The notes beneath the pieces were generated by a model. The model made no database searches. It saw nothing but the letters and a program-made list of their open reading frames with translations, and was not told the origin of the DNA. Shown in pieces: positions 16,503 to 26,231 of a DNA stretch of 64,000 bases; within the stretch, counting starts at the first letter, position 1; every line of letters begins with the position of its first letter. Source of the DNA: Arthrobacter sp. ISL-65 (GTDB taxonomy: Bacteria > Actinomycetota > Actinomycetes > Actinomycetales > Micrococcaceae); assembly GCF_018613795.1 (NCBI RefSeq), contig NZ_JAGGPN010000040.1:1-64000 (forward strand). The letters are read 5' to 3'. The position numbers and the translations under genes were made by a program.

Positions 16503-17728
16503 CTAAGTCGTGCGCGCCCTGATCAGCCCAAGGCATGCCGCTGCCGCCGCGACGGACACCACCGTGACGATACCGAACGGGAGGGCGTTGTCCGCCCCGC
16601 CGATACCCACCAGCGGCGCCGCCACGCCGCCGAAGGCGAACCTGGCCAGGCCAAGCAGGGACGACGCCGTGCCGGCGATGTCCGGGTAGCCCTTCAGCGC
16701 GAGGGACGTCGCTGGCGGGCTGGCCGCTGCCACGCCGCCCACCATGGTGAAGAGGGACAGGATGACGGCAATCAGGGGCAGGTGCAGGAGCGCGGTGACG
16801 AGCAGCCCAAGGGAACCTGCAGTGGCCATCGCCAGTCCGATCACCAACGTGGCTTTCTCGGACCACCGTTCGGCCAGCCGGCCGCCGAGGAAGCCAAAGA
16901 TCAGGAACCCCAGCGAATTCAGGCCGAAGGCAAACGAGTAGCCCTGCGGCGAAAGCCCGTAAATGCCCTGCAGGACGAACGTGGCGCCGCTGAGGTAAGC
17001 GAAGATCGCCGAGTACGTAAAGCCCGTGATCAGCACGGCGCCGACGAATACGCGGTCCGCAAGCAGACGACGGAAGTCCTGCAGGGTATGGGAAAACCCC
17101 CTGCTGCCCGCCGCTGGGCCGGAAGTGTCTCCTTGAAGATCACGAGGCAGGCGATCAGGATCGCCACGCCAACGGCCGCGAGGAACAGGAAGACGCCGCG
17201 CCAGTCTGTGACGGTGGCGAGCTGTCCGCCGATGACCGGACCAACGATGGCTGCCAGGCCGCCGAGCACCGTCAGGCGGCCGTAATAGCGCAGGAGCTTG
17301 GCACCCTCGTATACATCCCGTCCGGCTGCCTGCGCAATCACGATGCCCACGGCCCCGGCCAGGCCCTGGACGAACCTCGCCGCGATCAGCGTGTCAACGG
17401 TCGGGCTGACGGCACAGAGAACGGACGTGACTGTGTAGGCGGCGACGCCGATCAGCAGGGGGAGCCGGCGGCCAAAACGGTCCGACAGGGGACCCGCAAT
17501 GACCTGGCCGATAGCCAGGCCGAGCAGGCAGGCCGTGATGGTCAGCTGCGCCGTGGACGTGGAACTCCGCAGTTCCGCCGTCAGGGCCGGCAGGACGGGC
17601 AAGTACAGGTCCATGGAAATCGGACCGAAGATGGTCAGCAGGCCAAGGACAATTGCCAGTGGCCGTCCGACTGCCTGTTCGCGCGTGGTCACCGGTGCGT
17701 CGGTCACAGTCACACTGCCTCCGTTCAA
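16503..17728 (-). pseudogene. Bcr/CflA-type MFS drug efflux gene with one frameshift
   Basis: The first half (17728 to about 17095) encodes spans 1-6 of a Bcr/CflA transporter, with GPISMDLYLPVLPAL in span 1 and the motif-A loop GPLSDRFGRRLPL. After RRAAGGF the match jumps one frame and runs on as SHTLQDFRRLLADRVFVGA and VLITGFTYSAIFAYLSGATF to the stop at 16503. The join is at the homopolymer pair AAAACCCCC (17093-17101), where one base is missing. Restored, the protein has 12 spans and about 408 residues, normal for the family. Real inactivation or a sequencing error. Confidence 0.8.
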
Positions 17729-17885
17729 GGGGTAAGGGGCTGCCGCCGGTTCGACGGCGGGTGATGGGGGTGCGGTTCCACCTAACCAGCGTTTACAACG
17801 CTGTGGGAGTCCCTGCCGGTACCCCTTCTAGGAGGACCTCCCATGCGCCTTGCCTTCCCGGAGCAGGTTCCTGCCCTTACAGCCC

Positions 17886-18509
17886 TCAGTCCTCCGGCTC
17901 GCCCAGCCCGCGGGCGGCCAGCGCCTCGCCCGTGTGGCGGGCATATGCAACGGTGGTAATAAACACCGGCAGGACCAGCGCGCGCGGATTGCGTTCCAGG
18001 CCGCGGGCACGCGCAGAATCCCGGACATCCGAGAAGGCCCCGGCGATGAACGGGATGCTCCGCAGCATGATGGCAATGGTCAGGGCGAACCGCTCGGGGT
18101 CAGCGCCGAAGCGCCTGAACGGGCGGGCCAGGGAAACCACGCCGTCGAGCAGCCGGTGCAGCGGTGTAGTGGCCGTCAGCAGGGACGCCGCCACGACGCA
18201 CAGGAGGATGTTCAGCACAATCCGCGCGGCAACAGGGCCGCCCAGCTGCCACCACTGGAACGCGCCGATCACCAGCAGAATGGGAAGCAGCGGCCGCACT
18301 GCGCGGAAGAGGCGCACGGGCCCGGCGCCACTGAGCAGGAACAGTCCGCACAGAACGCCGAGGGCTGCGGCGGCCAGCCGCCAGTCGACGATCAGGAACG
18401 AGGCCATTCCGCAGGCCAGGACGAGCAGGAACTTCAGCCACAGCGGCATGCGGTGGATCAGGGACGTGCCGGGCACGTAGTTGGCGAGCAGGAAGCCGTG
18501 GCCCCTCAC
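17886..18509 (-). CDS. bioN: ECF biotin transporter, T component BioN
   Basis: A 207-residue EcfT-type membrane protein. It has several spans and the cytoplasmic coupling helices with Ala-Arg-Gly-like motifs: SARARGLERNP near 160-170 and ALAARGLGEPE at the end. Such motifs dock into the ATPase groove. With BioM and BioY it forms the biotin uptake complex. The GTG start overlaps the bioM stop as GTGA, so translation is coupled. It is the last gene of bioY-bioM-bioN. Confidence 0.9.
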   Translation of the reverse strand: MRGHGFLLANYVPGTSLIHRMPLWLKFLLVLACGMASFLIVDWRLAAAALGVLCGLFLLSGAGPVRLFRAVRPLLPILLVIGAFQWWQLGGPVAARIVLNILLCVVAASLLTATTPLHRLLDGVVSLARPFRRFGADPERFALTIAIMLRSIPFIAGAFSDVRDSARARGLERNPRALVLPVFITTVAYARHTGEALAARGLGEPED

Positions 18510-19231
18510 CGGAAGTCCCCGCCTGACAGGCTCCGGGCAGACAGCGAGCGGTAATGCTCGACGGCGGCGGCAGCACCGCCGTCGTACGCTATCTGTCCGG
18601 ACTCGACCACCAGAACCCGGTCCATGTCCAGCGCCAGCTCCAGGTCATGGGTGGACATGATGATCTGCTGGCTGAGGCCGGCCAGGGTGCGGCGCAGCAG
18701 CTCGCGGTTCCGGAGGTCCAGGAGCGTGGAGGGCTCGTCCAGCACGAGGACTCCGGGCTCCACCGCCAGCACTGACGCCAGGGCTAGGAGCTGCCGTTCC
18801 CCGCCGGAGAGTTCGTAGATGCTCTGGTCAGCCAGCGGCAGGAGCCCGAAGCGGTCCAGCGCGGCGGCGGCCTGCTCCCGGCGCTCCTTTCCGTGCCGCA
18901 CCGAACGCCGAAGTGACAGCTCCACGTCCTCACGCCCGGTGGGCATGACCAGCTGGGAGAGGGGATCGGTGAAGACAAAGCCCACCTGCTGGCGCACGGC
19001 CCGCACGTTCCGGACCGTGTCGGCGCCGTTGACGGTCACTGTCCCTTCCGTAGGCGCCACGAGGCCGTTGAGCAGGCGGAGCAGCGTCGATTTACCGGAA
19101 CCGTTGGCCCCAATGACACCGATCCGTTCCTCGGTGAGCTCCAGCGAAATGTCCTGCAGCAGAACCTTGGGGTCAGGGAAGCCGTCAACGGCCACACTGA
19201 CCCCTGCGTTCCTGAGGGAGATAATGCTCAC
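18506..19231 (-). CDS. bioM: ECF biotin transporter, ATPase BioM
   Basis: A 241-residue ABC ATPase: Walker A GANGSGKST, Q-loop in VGFVFTDP, signature LSGGERQ, Walker B VLVLDEPS and the H-loop MSTHDLEL. Start is GTG 19231, overlapping the bioY TGA in the form GTGA; the frame runs open far upstream but that part lies over bioY. It powers BioN and BioY for biotin import. Confidence 0.92.
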   Translation of the reverse strand: MSIISLRNAGVSVAVDGFPDPKVLLQDISLELTEERIGVIGANGSGKSTLLRLLNGLVAPTEGTVTVNGADTVRNVRAVRQQVGFVFTDPLSQLVMPTGREDVELSLRRSVRHGKERREQAAAALDRFGLLPLADQSIYELSGGERQLLALASVLAVEPGVLVLDEPSTLLDLRNRELLRRTLAGLSQQIIMSTHDLELALDMDRVLVVESGQIAYDGGAAAAVEHYRSLSARSLSGGDFR

Positions 19232-19917
19232 TGCTGTGCGGAGGCTTCCGGCGCGGTGGCTTCCGGCGTCGCGGCCTTCAGTGCTGCGGCCTTCTGCGGC
19301 AGCTGCCGGACGCGGCGGACCAGCAGGTCGGGGAAGGCCTTGTGCAGGGCGATGGCCACCGTCACGGCGAGGACGTTTTTGATGATGTCGCCGGGGTAGA
19401 AGGGGAGGTCGGCGAGGAACGCCTTGGAAAAGTCCAGCTTGGCATTGACCATCATGCCGGCGATGCCGAGGCCGTGGACCAGCACAATGCTGGTGGCCAT
19501 CGCGGACACAAACAGCAGCACGGCACGGAACTTCACCGTGCGGCGGATAACGACGGCGGCCAGCCAGCCCACCGCCGCGGCGGCGAGGGGGAACGCAATG
19601 ATGTAGCCGGCCGAGGGGCCGGCTAGGATGCCCAGGCCGCTGCGGCCGCCGCTGAAGATGGGGAGCCCGGCGAGCCCTAGCAGGGTGTACAGTCCGACGG
19701 CGGCGAACGCGCGGCCGGGGCCGAGGGCGAGCCCGGTCAGCATGACGGCAAGCGTCTGGAGGGTGATGGGCACGCCGAGGCCGCCCACCGGGATGGCCGC
19801 AACCAGGGCTGACGCCGCAACGAGCGCGGCGAAGACGGCGATGAGGCCGAGGTCGGTGGCGTTCCAGCGGCGGCGCTTTGCCGGCTGCAGGGTGCCGACG
19901 GAATGGGTCTGGGTCAT
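19228..19917 (-). CDS. bioY: Biotin ECF substrate-binding S component BioY
   Basis: A 229-residue BioY with six spans. Family marks are GVPITLQTLAVMLTGLALGP in the first third and GPSAGYIIAFPLAAAAVG, the segment that lines the biotin pocket. An Ala/Thr-rich tail follows. First gene of bioYMN. No BioQ- or BirA-type box could be recognised in the 300-base divergent spacer upstream. Confidence 0.93.
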   Translation of the reverse strand: MTQTHSVGTLQPAKRRRWNATDLGLIAVFAALVAASALVAAIPVGGLGVPITLQTLAVMLTGLALGPGRAFAAVGLYTLLGLAGLPIFSGGRSGLGILAGPSAGYIIAFPLAAAAVGWLAAVVIRRTVKFRAVLLFVSAMATSIVLVHGLGIAGMMVNAKLDFSKAFLADLPFYPGDIIKNVLAVTVAIALHKAFPDLLVRRVRQLPQKAAALKAATPEATAPEASAQQ

Positions 19918-20228
19918 GGGAGGTCCTGTCGAGGGGGTACAAACAATTATCAGCTCGTCTCGACGTTACTGGCCCGGTAATAGCCGCATTTTGTTGTTCT
20001 TCTACAAGAGCGACTGCCCGGGGTCTGGTGCTAGGTACAAATACACCGCTCCTCCGGACAGCGAAGGCGCTCTTCCGGGGTGGGGAAGGCATGTTCTGGC
20101 AGGGTTGCACCGGCCGGTAGACTTGAAAGGGCCGTTCTACGGCCGGCATCCCCGGCGTTCCTGACTTTGCGCCGTGCGTGCAACCCGCCGTGCTGCGGCA
20201 TTCCCTGTTGTGAAAGGCCTTACCTGCT
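19918..20228. other. Divergent promoter region bioY / ABC-F
   Basis: About 310 bases between the two start codons. It should carry both promoters; TGATAATTG near 19948-19956 (minus strand CAATTATCA) is the most AT-rich part. No gene or clear operator was found. Confidence 0.4.
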
Positions 20229-21827
20229 GTGATTACCGTTCAGGATCTTGAACTGCGCGCCGGCGCGCGCCTGCTCATGGACCAGGTGAGCTTCCGGATC
20301 GACAAGGGCGACAAGATCGGCCTCGTGGGCCGTAACGGTGCCGGCAAGACCACATTGACCCGCGTCCTGGCAGGCGAGGGCCTGCCTGCCGCCGGCAAGG
20401 TGACCCGCAGCGGCGAGATCGGGTACCTGCCGCAGGACCCCCGGACGCCGGACATGGAGCAGCTGGCACGGGACAGGATCCTGTCCGCCCGCGGCCTGGA
20501 CATCGTCGTCGGAAAGCTAAAGCAGGCCCACGACGAGATGGCGAGCGACGACGCCACTGTCCAGCGCAAGGCGATGAACCGCTACGACCGGCTCGAATCC
20601 GAGTTCCTGGCCGCCGGCGGTTATGCTGCTGAAGCCGAGGCCGCAGCCATCTGCTCGAACCTCGCCCTGCCGGACCGTCTGCTGAACCAGCCCCTCAAGA
20701 CCTTGTCCGGCGGTCAGCGGCGCCGCGTGGAGCTCGCGAGGATCCTGTACTCGGACGCCGAGACCATGCTCCTCGATGAGCCCACCAACCACCTCGACGC
20801 CGATTCCATCGCGTGGCTGCGTGACTTCCTCAAGAACCACCAGGGCGGACTGATCGTGATCAGCCACGACACCGAGCTGCTCGAAGCCACCGTTAACAAG
20901 GTGTTCCTCCTGGACGCCAACCGTGCCCAAATCGATTTCTACAACATGGACTGGAAGCGCTATCTGACGCAGCGCGAAACAGACGAACGCGCCCGCAAGC
21001 GGGAACGCGCCAACGCCGAAAAGAAGGCCCAGGTCCTGTTCGACCAGGCCAACAAGATGCGCGCCAAGGCCACCAAGGCCGTTGCCGCGCAGAACATGGC
21101 CAAGCGCGCAGAGCGGCTGCTCAGCGGACTCGAAGCAGTGCGCGAAAACGACCGCGTGGCCGCCCTCCGCTTCCCGGATCCGTCCCCTTGCGGCAAGACC
21201 CCGCTCACGGCAGAGGGCCTCAGCAAGTCATACGGCTCGCTGGAAATCTTCACTGACGTGGACCTTGCCATCGACCGCGGCTCCAAGGTGGTCATCCTCG
21301 GCCTCAACGGTGCCGGCAAGACCACCCTCCTGCGGATGCTCGCCGGGGTGGACCGCCCCGACACCGGCGACATCGTCCCCGGGCACGGCCTCAAGGTGGG
21401 CTACTACGCCCAGGAGCATGAAACCCTCGACGTCGACCGCACCGTCCTGGAGAACATGCGTTCGTCCGCTCCCGACATGAAGGATGCGGAGGTCCGCGGC
21501 ATCCTGGGTTCGTTCCTGTTCTCCGGCGACGACGTCGACAAGCCGGCCGGCGTGCTCTCCGGCGGCGAGAAGACCCGTCTGGCGCTGGCCACCATTGTGG
21601 CCTCCAGCGCGAACGTTCTCCTGCTGGACGAGCCCACCAACAACCTCGACCCCGCCAGCCGCGCCGAAATCCTGGGCGCACTGCGCAACTACACGGGCGC
21701 CGTCGTCCTGGTCAGCCACGATGAGGGGGCCGTCGAGGCCCTCAACCCGGAGCGCGTGGTACTGCTGCCCGACGGCGTTGAGGACCTCTGGAACGAGGAC
21801 TACCTGGACCTCATCACGCTGGCCTAG
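20229..21827 (+). CDS. ABC-F family ATP-binding protein
   Basis: A 532-residue soluble protein with two ABC domains and no membrane part. Walker A boxes are at about 34-41 (GRNGAGKT) and 358-365 (GLNGAGKT), with signatures LSGGQRR near 159 and LSGGEKT near 443. A long charged linker (RQTDERARKRERANAEKK-like, about 250-300) is the P-site interaction motif region of ABC-F factors. These proteins act on the ribosome as translation factors or in antibiotic protection. Sequence and length suit a housekeeping actinobacterial member. Start GTG 20229. Confidence 0.92.
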   Translation: MITVQDLELRAGARLLMDQVSFRIDKGDKIGLVGRNGAGKTTLTRVLAGEGLPAAGKVTRSGEIGYLPQDPRTPDMEQLARDRILSARGLDIVVGKLKQAHDEMASDDATVQRKAMNRYDRLESEFLAAGGYAAEAEAAAICSNLALPDRLLNQPLKTLSGGQRRRVELARILYSDAETMLLDEPTNHLDADSIAWLRDFLKNHQGGLIVISHDTELLEATVNKVFLLDANRAQIDFYNMDWKRYLTQRETDERARKRERANAEKKAQVLFDQANKMRAKATKAVAAQNMAKRAERLLSGLEAVRENDRVAALRFPDPSPCGKTPLTAEGLSKSYGSLEIFTDVDLAIDRGSKVVILGLNGAGKTTLLRMLAGVDRPDTGDIVPGHGLKVGYYAQEHETLDVDRTVLENMRSSAPDMKDAEVRGILGSFLFSGDDVDKPAGVLSGGEKTRLALATIVASSANVLLLDEPTNNLDPASRAEILGALRNYTGAVVLVSHDEGAVEALNPERVVLLPDGVEDLWNEDYLDLITLA

Positions 21828-21883
21828 TATCCGAGGGGCCGGGCGCCGGTTATTGCTGCCAGGCCTCGCCAGAAGTTTCTTAG

Positions 21884-22170
21884 TGTCAGACCCCCTTCAT
21901 CACACTGGATCCATGGAAGCCATTGGGGGATTCACGGCAGACCGGGCCTTAGGGCCCGGTGCCGGCGGGCTGGCTTCCGTCTCGGGGAACGACGGCGGTA
22001 GCTGGCTTCGCGGGGCCGCCCCCGAGGGCGGCAGCCCAGCGGGCCCGCCCCTCACCGAAGGGGCTAATAATGTCAGACCCCCTCACCAGACTGGATCTAT
22101 GGAAGCCATTGGGGGATTCACCGCAGACCGGGCCGGACGGCCCGGTGCCGGTGGGTTGGCTACCGTCGGC
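21884..22170 (+). repeat. Duplicated 5' end of the DUF222-HNH gene
   Basis: A segment from TGTCAGACCCC through the start codon and the codons for MEAIGGFTADRA to the GPGAGGLA codons occurs twice: copy one from 21884 (ATG 21913) and copy two from 22071 (ATG 22099). The start codons are 186 bases apart, so both are in one frame. Between them lies a GC-rich piece with inverted repeats (GCCCCCGAGGGCGGC). Confidence 0.85.
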
Positions 22171-23747
22171 GCCAACGCCCTTCAGAGCCTTCCTGTTGAC
22201 GGCGACGCCCGCGTCCGCGACGGAGACGTGGTTGATCAGGCCCTGGCGCTGCTGTCAGCGGACGCAATCACCGCCGGGGACGCTGCGTTGTGAGGTTTCG
22301 GCCAGGCCGCGGATTTCGCGGACCGGCTCGAGGAGCTCTCCCGGAGGGTGGAGCACCTGCAGGTGATGGCCGCGGGCGCGGTGGACCGGTCCGCACCGCA
22401 GCCCTCACCGCCGCAGCATCACCCCTCGTCCCCATCCCCGTTGCTGACCCCTCGCCGGCGGACGACGGTCCCGGAACAGGCGTCGATTTCCTGCAGGCTA
22501 GGCTGCGGATCAGCTCCGCCGAAGCCCGGCGCCGGATCGGACTGGCCGAGGCCGTCCTGCCCAGGGCCGGGTTCGGCGGGCAGCAGCTCCCGCCCCGGTA
22601 TGAAGAACTCGCCGCCGCGGTCAGCACCGCCCAGATCAGCTCCCGCGCCGCAACCACCATCACCCTGGCCCTGGATCGGGCCCGGCATTTCACCACCCCA
22701 GCCCGCACGGCCGAGATGGAACACGGCCTGACCCGCACCGCCGTCGAAAGCGACGCCGACTTCCTCACCCGGGTCGCCAAACACTGGATTGAGGCGATCG
22801 ACCAGGACGGGACCGCACCATCCGAAGCGGCCCTCCGGCAGATCCAGGGTGCCTTCGTCCGCCGGCCCAAACACGGCCTGCAGCACCTGGAAATTTTCGC
22901 CACCGCCGAGCAGTTCGAAACCCTCACCACCGTCATGAACACCGCCACCAACCCCCGCACCCCAACACCCGCAGACGGGACCGGCAGTGACGGGACCGGG
23001 GCTGACGGAACCGGTGCGGACGGGACCGGTGGTGACGGGTGCGCTGAACCGGCCAGCCTGGCCGGCTGGGACACCGAGGGCCTCCCGGAGGTCTCGCTGG
23101 ACCACCGGTCACAGGGTCAGAAGAGACTCGACGGGTTCGTCGGCGCCTGCCAAACCGCGCTCACCACCGACACCCTGCCCGCCAACGGCGGACACCGGCC
23201 CCAGATCCTGGCCACCATCAACTACCGCGACGTCCTCGCCGACCTCCAGCAAAGACAAGACGCCCAAGGCGCCCAGGGAACGCAACCGGCCTACACCGGC
23301 CGGACCAACGACGGAACCGCCCTGTTCACCTTCACCGGGCCCGTTTACCCGGCCACGATCCGCAAAATCGCCTGCGACGCGGACATCATCCCCGTCGTCC
23401 TCGGCACCGACGGCCGCATCCTGGACATCGGCCGCGCCTCACGGGTCTTCCCGCCGCACATCCGCAAAGCCATCACCGCCCGCGACCAAGGCTGCGCGTT
23501 CCCCGGCTGCACCATCCCCGCACCCTGGTGCGAAGCCCACCACATCACCTACTGGTCCCGGGGCGGACCCACCAGCACCGGCAACGGCGTCCTGCTCTGC
23601 AGCCATCACCACCACCTCATCCACAAGGAACACTGGACCATCGAAGTCACCGCAGAGGTGCCCCGGTTCAAACCCCCACCAGAACTCGACCCCAACCGAA
23701 AACCACGCCGCAACAACTACTTCCGCTCCCGACCCCAAAAGAAATGA
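22099..23747 (+). pseudogene. DUF222/HNH endonuclease gene with stop and frameshift
   Basis: The frame from ATG 22099 reads MEAIGGFTADRAGRPGAGGL, then VVDQALALLSADAI, and meets an in-frame TGA at 22291-22293. It then resumes GFGQAADFADRLEELSRRVE and VMAAGAVDR. Near 22385 the homology moves one frame, TAALTAAAS, and stays open to 23747. The long remainder holds DUF222 and a complete HNH site: CAFPGCTIP, CEAHHITYW, NGVLLCSHHH and LIHKEHW. Such genes are abundant in Arthrobacter and often mobile or degenerate. The HNH part could only be expressed from an internal start such as GTG or ATG near 22290. Confidence 0.8.
22974..23041 (+). repeat. 15-bp tandem repeat coding Asp-Gly-Thr-Gly units
   Basis: Four and a half units of the type GACGGGACCGGNNNT, encoding DGTGS, DGTGA, DGTGA and DGTGG in the linker between DUF222 and HNH. 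Slippage could change the copy number without breaking the frame. Confidence 0.85.
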
Positions 23748-23965
23748 ACCCGCTTGTGGGTGGCACGGCGTTCCTCACCGACCGCTGGAGAAGTCCGACG
23801 AAATTCGCTGCCGTGGCTTATAGAGCACTTCGCCGTCACGGCAACGTCGCGCCGGCGTAGTAGCACTGATCAACATGGTGGTCAGCCTCCGCTTCGGTAG
23901 CTAAGCTCTTCCCGCTGCGACATACGAATTCCCAAACCCGAACAGCCGCACTCGAGGAGAGCATA

Positions 23966-24544
23966 ATGGCCGCTACCTACACCTTCGACGTCTTTTCCAG
24001 TCTCGACGGCTTCGGCGCCGCGAGCGGCAACTGGACCGGCTACTGGGGCAAACAGGGCCCTGAACTACTTGAGCACCGACTCGCCATGTACAGCGAGGAG
24101 CAGCGGATGGTCTTCGGGGCCAACACGTATCGGGCGTTCGCCCAGATGCTGGCCTCGAGCACTGAGGAGTCCGACGTGCGTGACCCATGGGTTACGCGGA
24201 TGAGGAACCTGCCGGCAACGGTGGTGTCGAGCACGCTGCAAGGACCGCTCGACTGGCCGGATGCTACCGTCGTGGGCGGCGACGCAGTCGACGTCGTCGC
24301 CCGGCTCAAGGAGGAGTCAGCAGTTCCGCTGCGCTCCCACGGGAGCCTGTCGATGAACCGAGCACTGATGGCCGCGGGTCTGGTAGACCGCGTCCAGATG
24401 ACTCTCTTCCCGGTGATCACCGGTCAGACCGGGGCGGAACCGATCTTCCAGGGCGCCGCCGACTTCGATCTCGAGCTGATCGAGTGCCGGACGCTCGACG
24501 GCCACACCCAAGAGCTCATCTACCGGCCCACCCTGCATGTCTGA
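23966..24544 (+). CDS. Dihydrofolate reductase family protein
   Basis: A 192-residue RibD_C/DHFR-like reductase: MAATYTFDVFSSLDGFG at the start, MVFGANTYRAF near 52, the HGSLSMNRALMAAGLVDRVQ cofactor and helix block near 128, and a final strand pair QELIYRP. It is of a different subgroup from the gene at 148. Probably NADPH-dependent; substrate unknown. ATG 23966 follows GAGGAGAGCATA, a fair ribosome site. Confidence 0.85.
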   Translation: MAATYTFDVFSSLDGFGAASGNWTGYWGKQGPELLEHRLAMYSEEQRMVFGANTYRAFAQMLASSTEESDVRDPWVTRMRNLPATVVSSTLQGPLDWPDATVVGGDAVDVVARLKEESAVPLRSHGSLSMNRALMAAGLVDRVQMTLFPVITGQTGAEPIFQGAADFDLELIECRTLDGHTQELIYRPTLHV

Positions 24545-24613
24545 ATCCAAGGCGGTCGTACGCAAGGACTGCTTCCGCCCACGATCCCCAAACGACTGAA
24601 CCCCCGGCAGCCC

Positions 24614-25081
24614 CTAGCGCACCCGAAGCGCGTGGGCGTCCGTAATCCGCTGCAGTTCGCCGTAGCTGATCGAGAACATGGAGTGGTGGTCGCCGGCCCC
24701 GGCCCAGAGCGTCGCGTGCTCTTCGAGCGAAGTGTCCAGCAGCGTGCGGATTTTGGCCGGGTGGCCTACCGGTGCAACCCCGCCCACTTCCTGGCCCGTG
24801 TGGTGCAGGACGAAGTCCGGCGCGGCACGGCGGATCCGTCCAGTGCCCAGCTGGGAGGCGACCAGCCTGACGTCCACTTTCGCGGCGCCGCTGGCGAGGA
24901 TCAGCAGGGGAGTGCCGTCCACTTCGAACACCAGGCTGTTGGTGATCGCCGCAACGACGCAGCCAAGCGCATCAGCCGCGGCGGCCGCCGTGGGAACGGC
25001 GCCGGGAAGAACCGTGACTGTGTCGCGCGCTCCGGCTGCGGTCAGGGCGCGGCGCACGTTGGCCACCGGGTCGGCAAGCAT
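24614..25081 (-). CDS. YbaK/EbsC aminoacyl-tRNA deacylase family protein
   Basis: About 155 residues from MLADPVANVRRAL. ATG 25081 is chosen because GGCAGGAG lies seven bases upstream and earlier Mets fall inside surf1. The fold marks are VFEVDGTPLLILASGAAKVD, with Lys in the substrate pocket, and GGVAPVGHP, the conserved Gly-Pro loop. These enzymes clear wrongly charged tRNA such as Cys-tRNA(Pro), or bind it. It is the last gene of the DUF3099/surf1 operon, 16 bases after surf1. Confidence 0.88.
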   Translation of the reverse strand: MLADPVANVRRALTAAGARDTVTVLPGAVPTAAAAADALGCVVAAITNSLVFEVDGTPLLILASGAAKVDVRLVASQLGTGRIRRAAPDFVLHHTGQEVGGVAPVGHPAKIRTLLDTSLEEHATLWAGAGDHHSMFSISYGELQRITDAHALRVR

Positions 25082-25097
25082 GTCCGTGCTCCTGCCC

Positions 25098-25970
25098 TCA
25101 GTAGCCCTGGGCATCCAGGATCGCGTCTTCCTCTTCCTCCGCCGTCGGGCGCTTGCGCTTCCTAGGCGCCGGCGGACGACGGCGGGCTCCCGCGGCTGTG
25201 GCGGCAGGCTCGCCCTCCGACAACTCGGCATCCTCGGCATCCATGGCGGCGTTACGCGCCTGCTGTCGGGCCGCGTAACCAAAGCCCACAAACATGAGGA
25301 CGCCAAAGGCGAACCACTGGAGCGAGTAGGACAGGTGCGTCCCCTCGTCTACCGAGGGCATGGGGAACGGCTGTGGCATGTCCGCCACCGGCGGCGTCTC
25401 CGACGCGAGCTGCCCGTAGGCGCCGGTGAGGAGCGGGGAGCCCAGCTCGGCGGAGTAGGCCGGCAGGTCAATGGAGGCGAGCTGACCTTCCGGGGCACCG
25501 CGCTGCAGCGTGGGTTCGCTGTGCTTGAGCCGCACCACTGCCGTGATCTGCCCGGACGGCGGCGCTGGAATGGAGTCCGGCCGGCCGGGTGTCTTGTTGC
25601 CGATCGGCAGCCAGCCGCGATCAATCACCACGGTTTCGCCCGACACGAGCTTGAAAGGCACCACTACCTCGTACCCGGGCTGGCCGTTGAGCGGCCGGTT
25701 GCGCACGATCCGCTGCCCGTCGACGTCGTAAGTGCCCTGGAGCTTAACCTGGGTCCATTCCCGCGACGGGTCCAGCTGATTGAACTCGTTGCGGGCCTGA
25801 TCAAAGGTGATGGGAGTGGCCGAGTAGTTGGACGTGACCCGCTGGATTTCCGCCAGGGTCTCGGCCCGGCGGTCCATCTGCCAGCGGCCGAGGAAGACGC
25901 AGCCGGTGGCGAAGATTGCGGCCAGCAGGAGGTAGCCCAGCCACTTGCTGGAAAACAGGAACCTGTACAT
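25098..25970 (-). CDS. SURF1 family protein (cytochrome oxidase assembly)
   Basis: A 290-residue SURF1: an N-terminal span WLGYLLLAAIFATGCVFLG followed by GRWQMDRR, the conserved extracytoplasmic domain (WTQVKLQGTYDVDGQRIVRN, VVIDRGWLP), and a second span LQWFAFGVLMFVGFGYAA. The C-terminal tail is long, basic then acidic, and is cytoplasmic. SURF1 helps load haem into cytochrome aa3 oxidase. ATG 25970 directly follows the stop of the preceding gene (TGAATG). Confidence 0.92.
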   Translation of the reverse strand: MYRFLFSSKWLGYLLLAAIFATGCVFLGRWQMDRRAETLAEIQRVTSNYSATPITFDQARNEFNQLDPSREWTQVKLQGTYDVDGQRIVRNRPLNGQPGYEVVVPFKLVSGETVVIDRGWLPIGNKTPGRPDSIPAPPSGQITAVVRLKHSEPTLQRGAPEGQLASIDLPAYSAELGSPLLTGAYGQLASETPPVADMPQPFPMPSVDEGTHLSYSLQWFAFGVLMFVGFGYAARQQARNAAMDAEDAELSEGEPAATAAGARRRPPAPRKRKRPTAEEEEDAILDAQGY

Positions 25971-26231
25971 TCAGCCGTTCCCGCCGGTCTCTGCGGCCTC
26001 GAGCGGCACGGTTTCCTTCCAGAGCCCGCGCGTTTGCAGGTAGTCCTCCAGCCATGCCTTGTGCTCGCCGCATGCCAGCCACACCTTGCGGCGGTCGGGC
26101 GTGTGGATTTTGGGGTTGTTCCAGAGCAACTGCCAGGACGCGTCAGCCCGGCAGGCTTTGCGGGAGCACGTGGCCGTGGACGCCGGCCCGGCAAGATCGC
26201 CGCTGCCGCCACCCAGGTTGAAAATGTTCAT
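25971..26231 (-). CDS. Small conserved protein between DUF3099 and SURF1 genes
   Basis: An 86-residue protein with CSRKAC and a later Cys in WLACGEHKAWLEDYL. WNNPKIHTPDRRKVW in the middle suggests a small folded Zn-type domain (CSRKAC plus Cys/His later), but this is not proven. It overlaps DUF3099 by an ATGA and touches surf1, so it belongs to the same operon and may act with oxidase assembly. This gene recurs next to SURF1 in relatives, as far as I recall. Confidence 0.7.
   Translation of the reverse strand: MNIFNLGGGSGDLAGPASTATCSRKACRADASWQLLWNNPKIHTPDRRKVWLACGEHKAWLEDYLQTRGLWKETVPLEAAETGGNG

Noticed and set aside
19232..20149. Upstream extension of the bioM frame to 20149
   Set aside because: The extra part lies over bioY in another frame; GTG at 19231 with the GTGA overlap is the right start.
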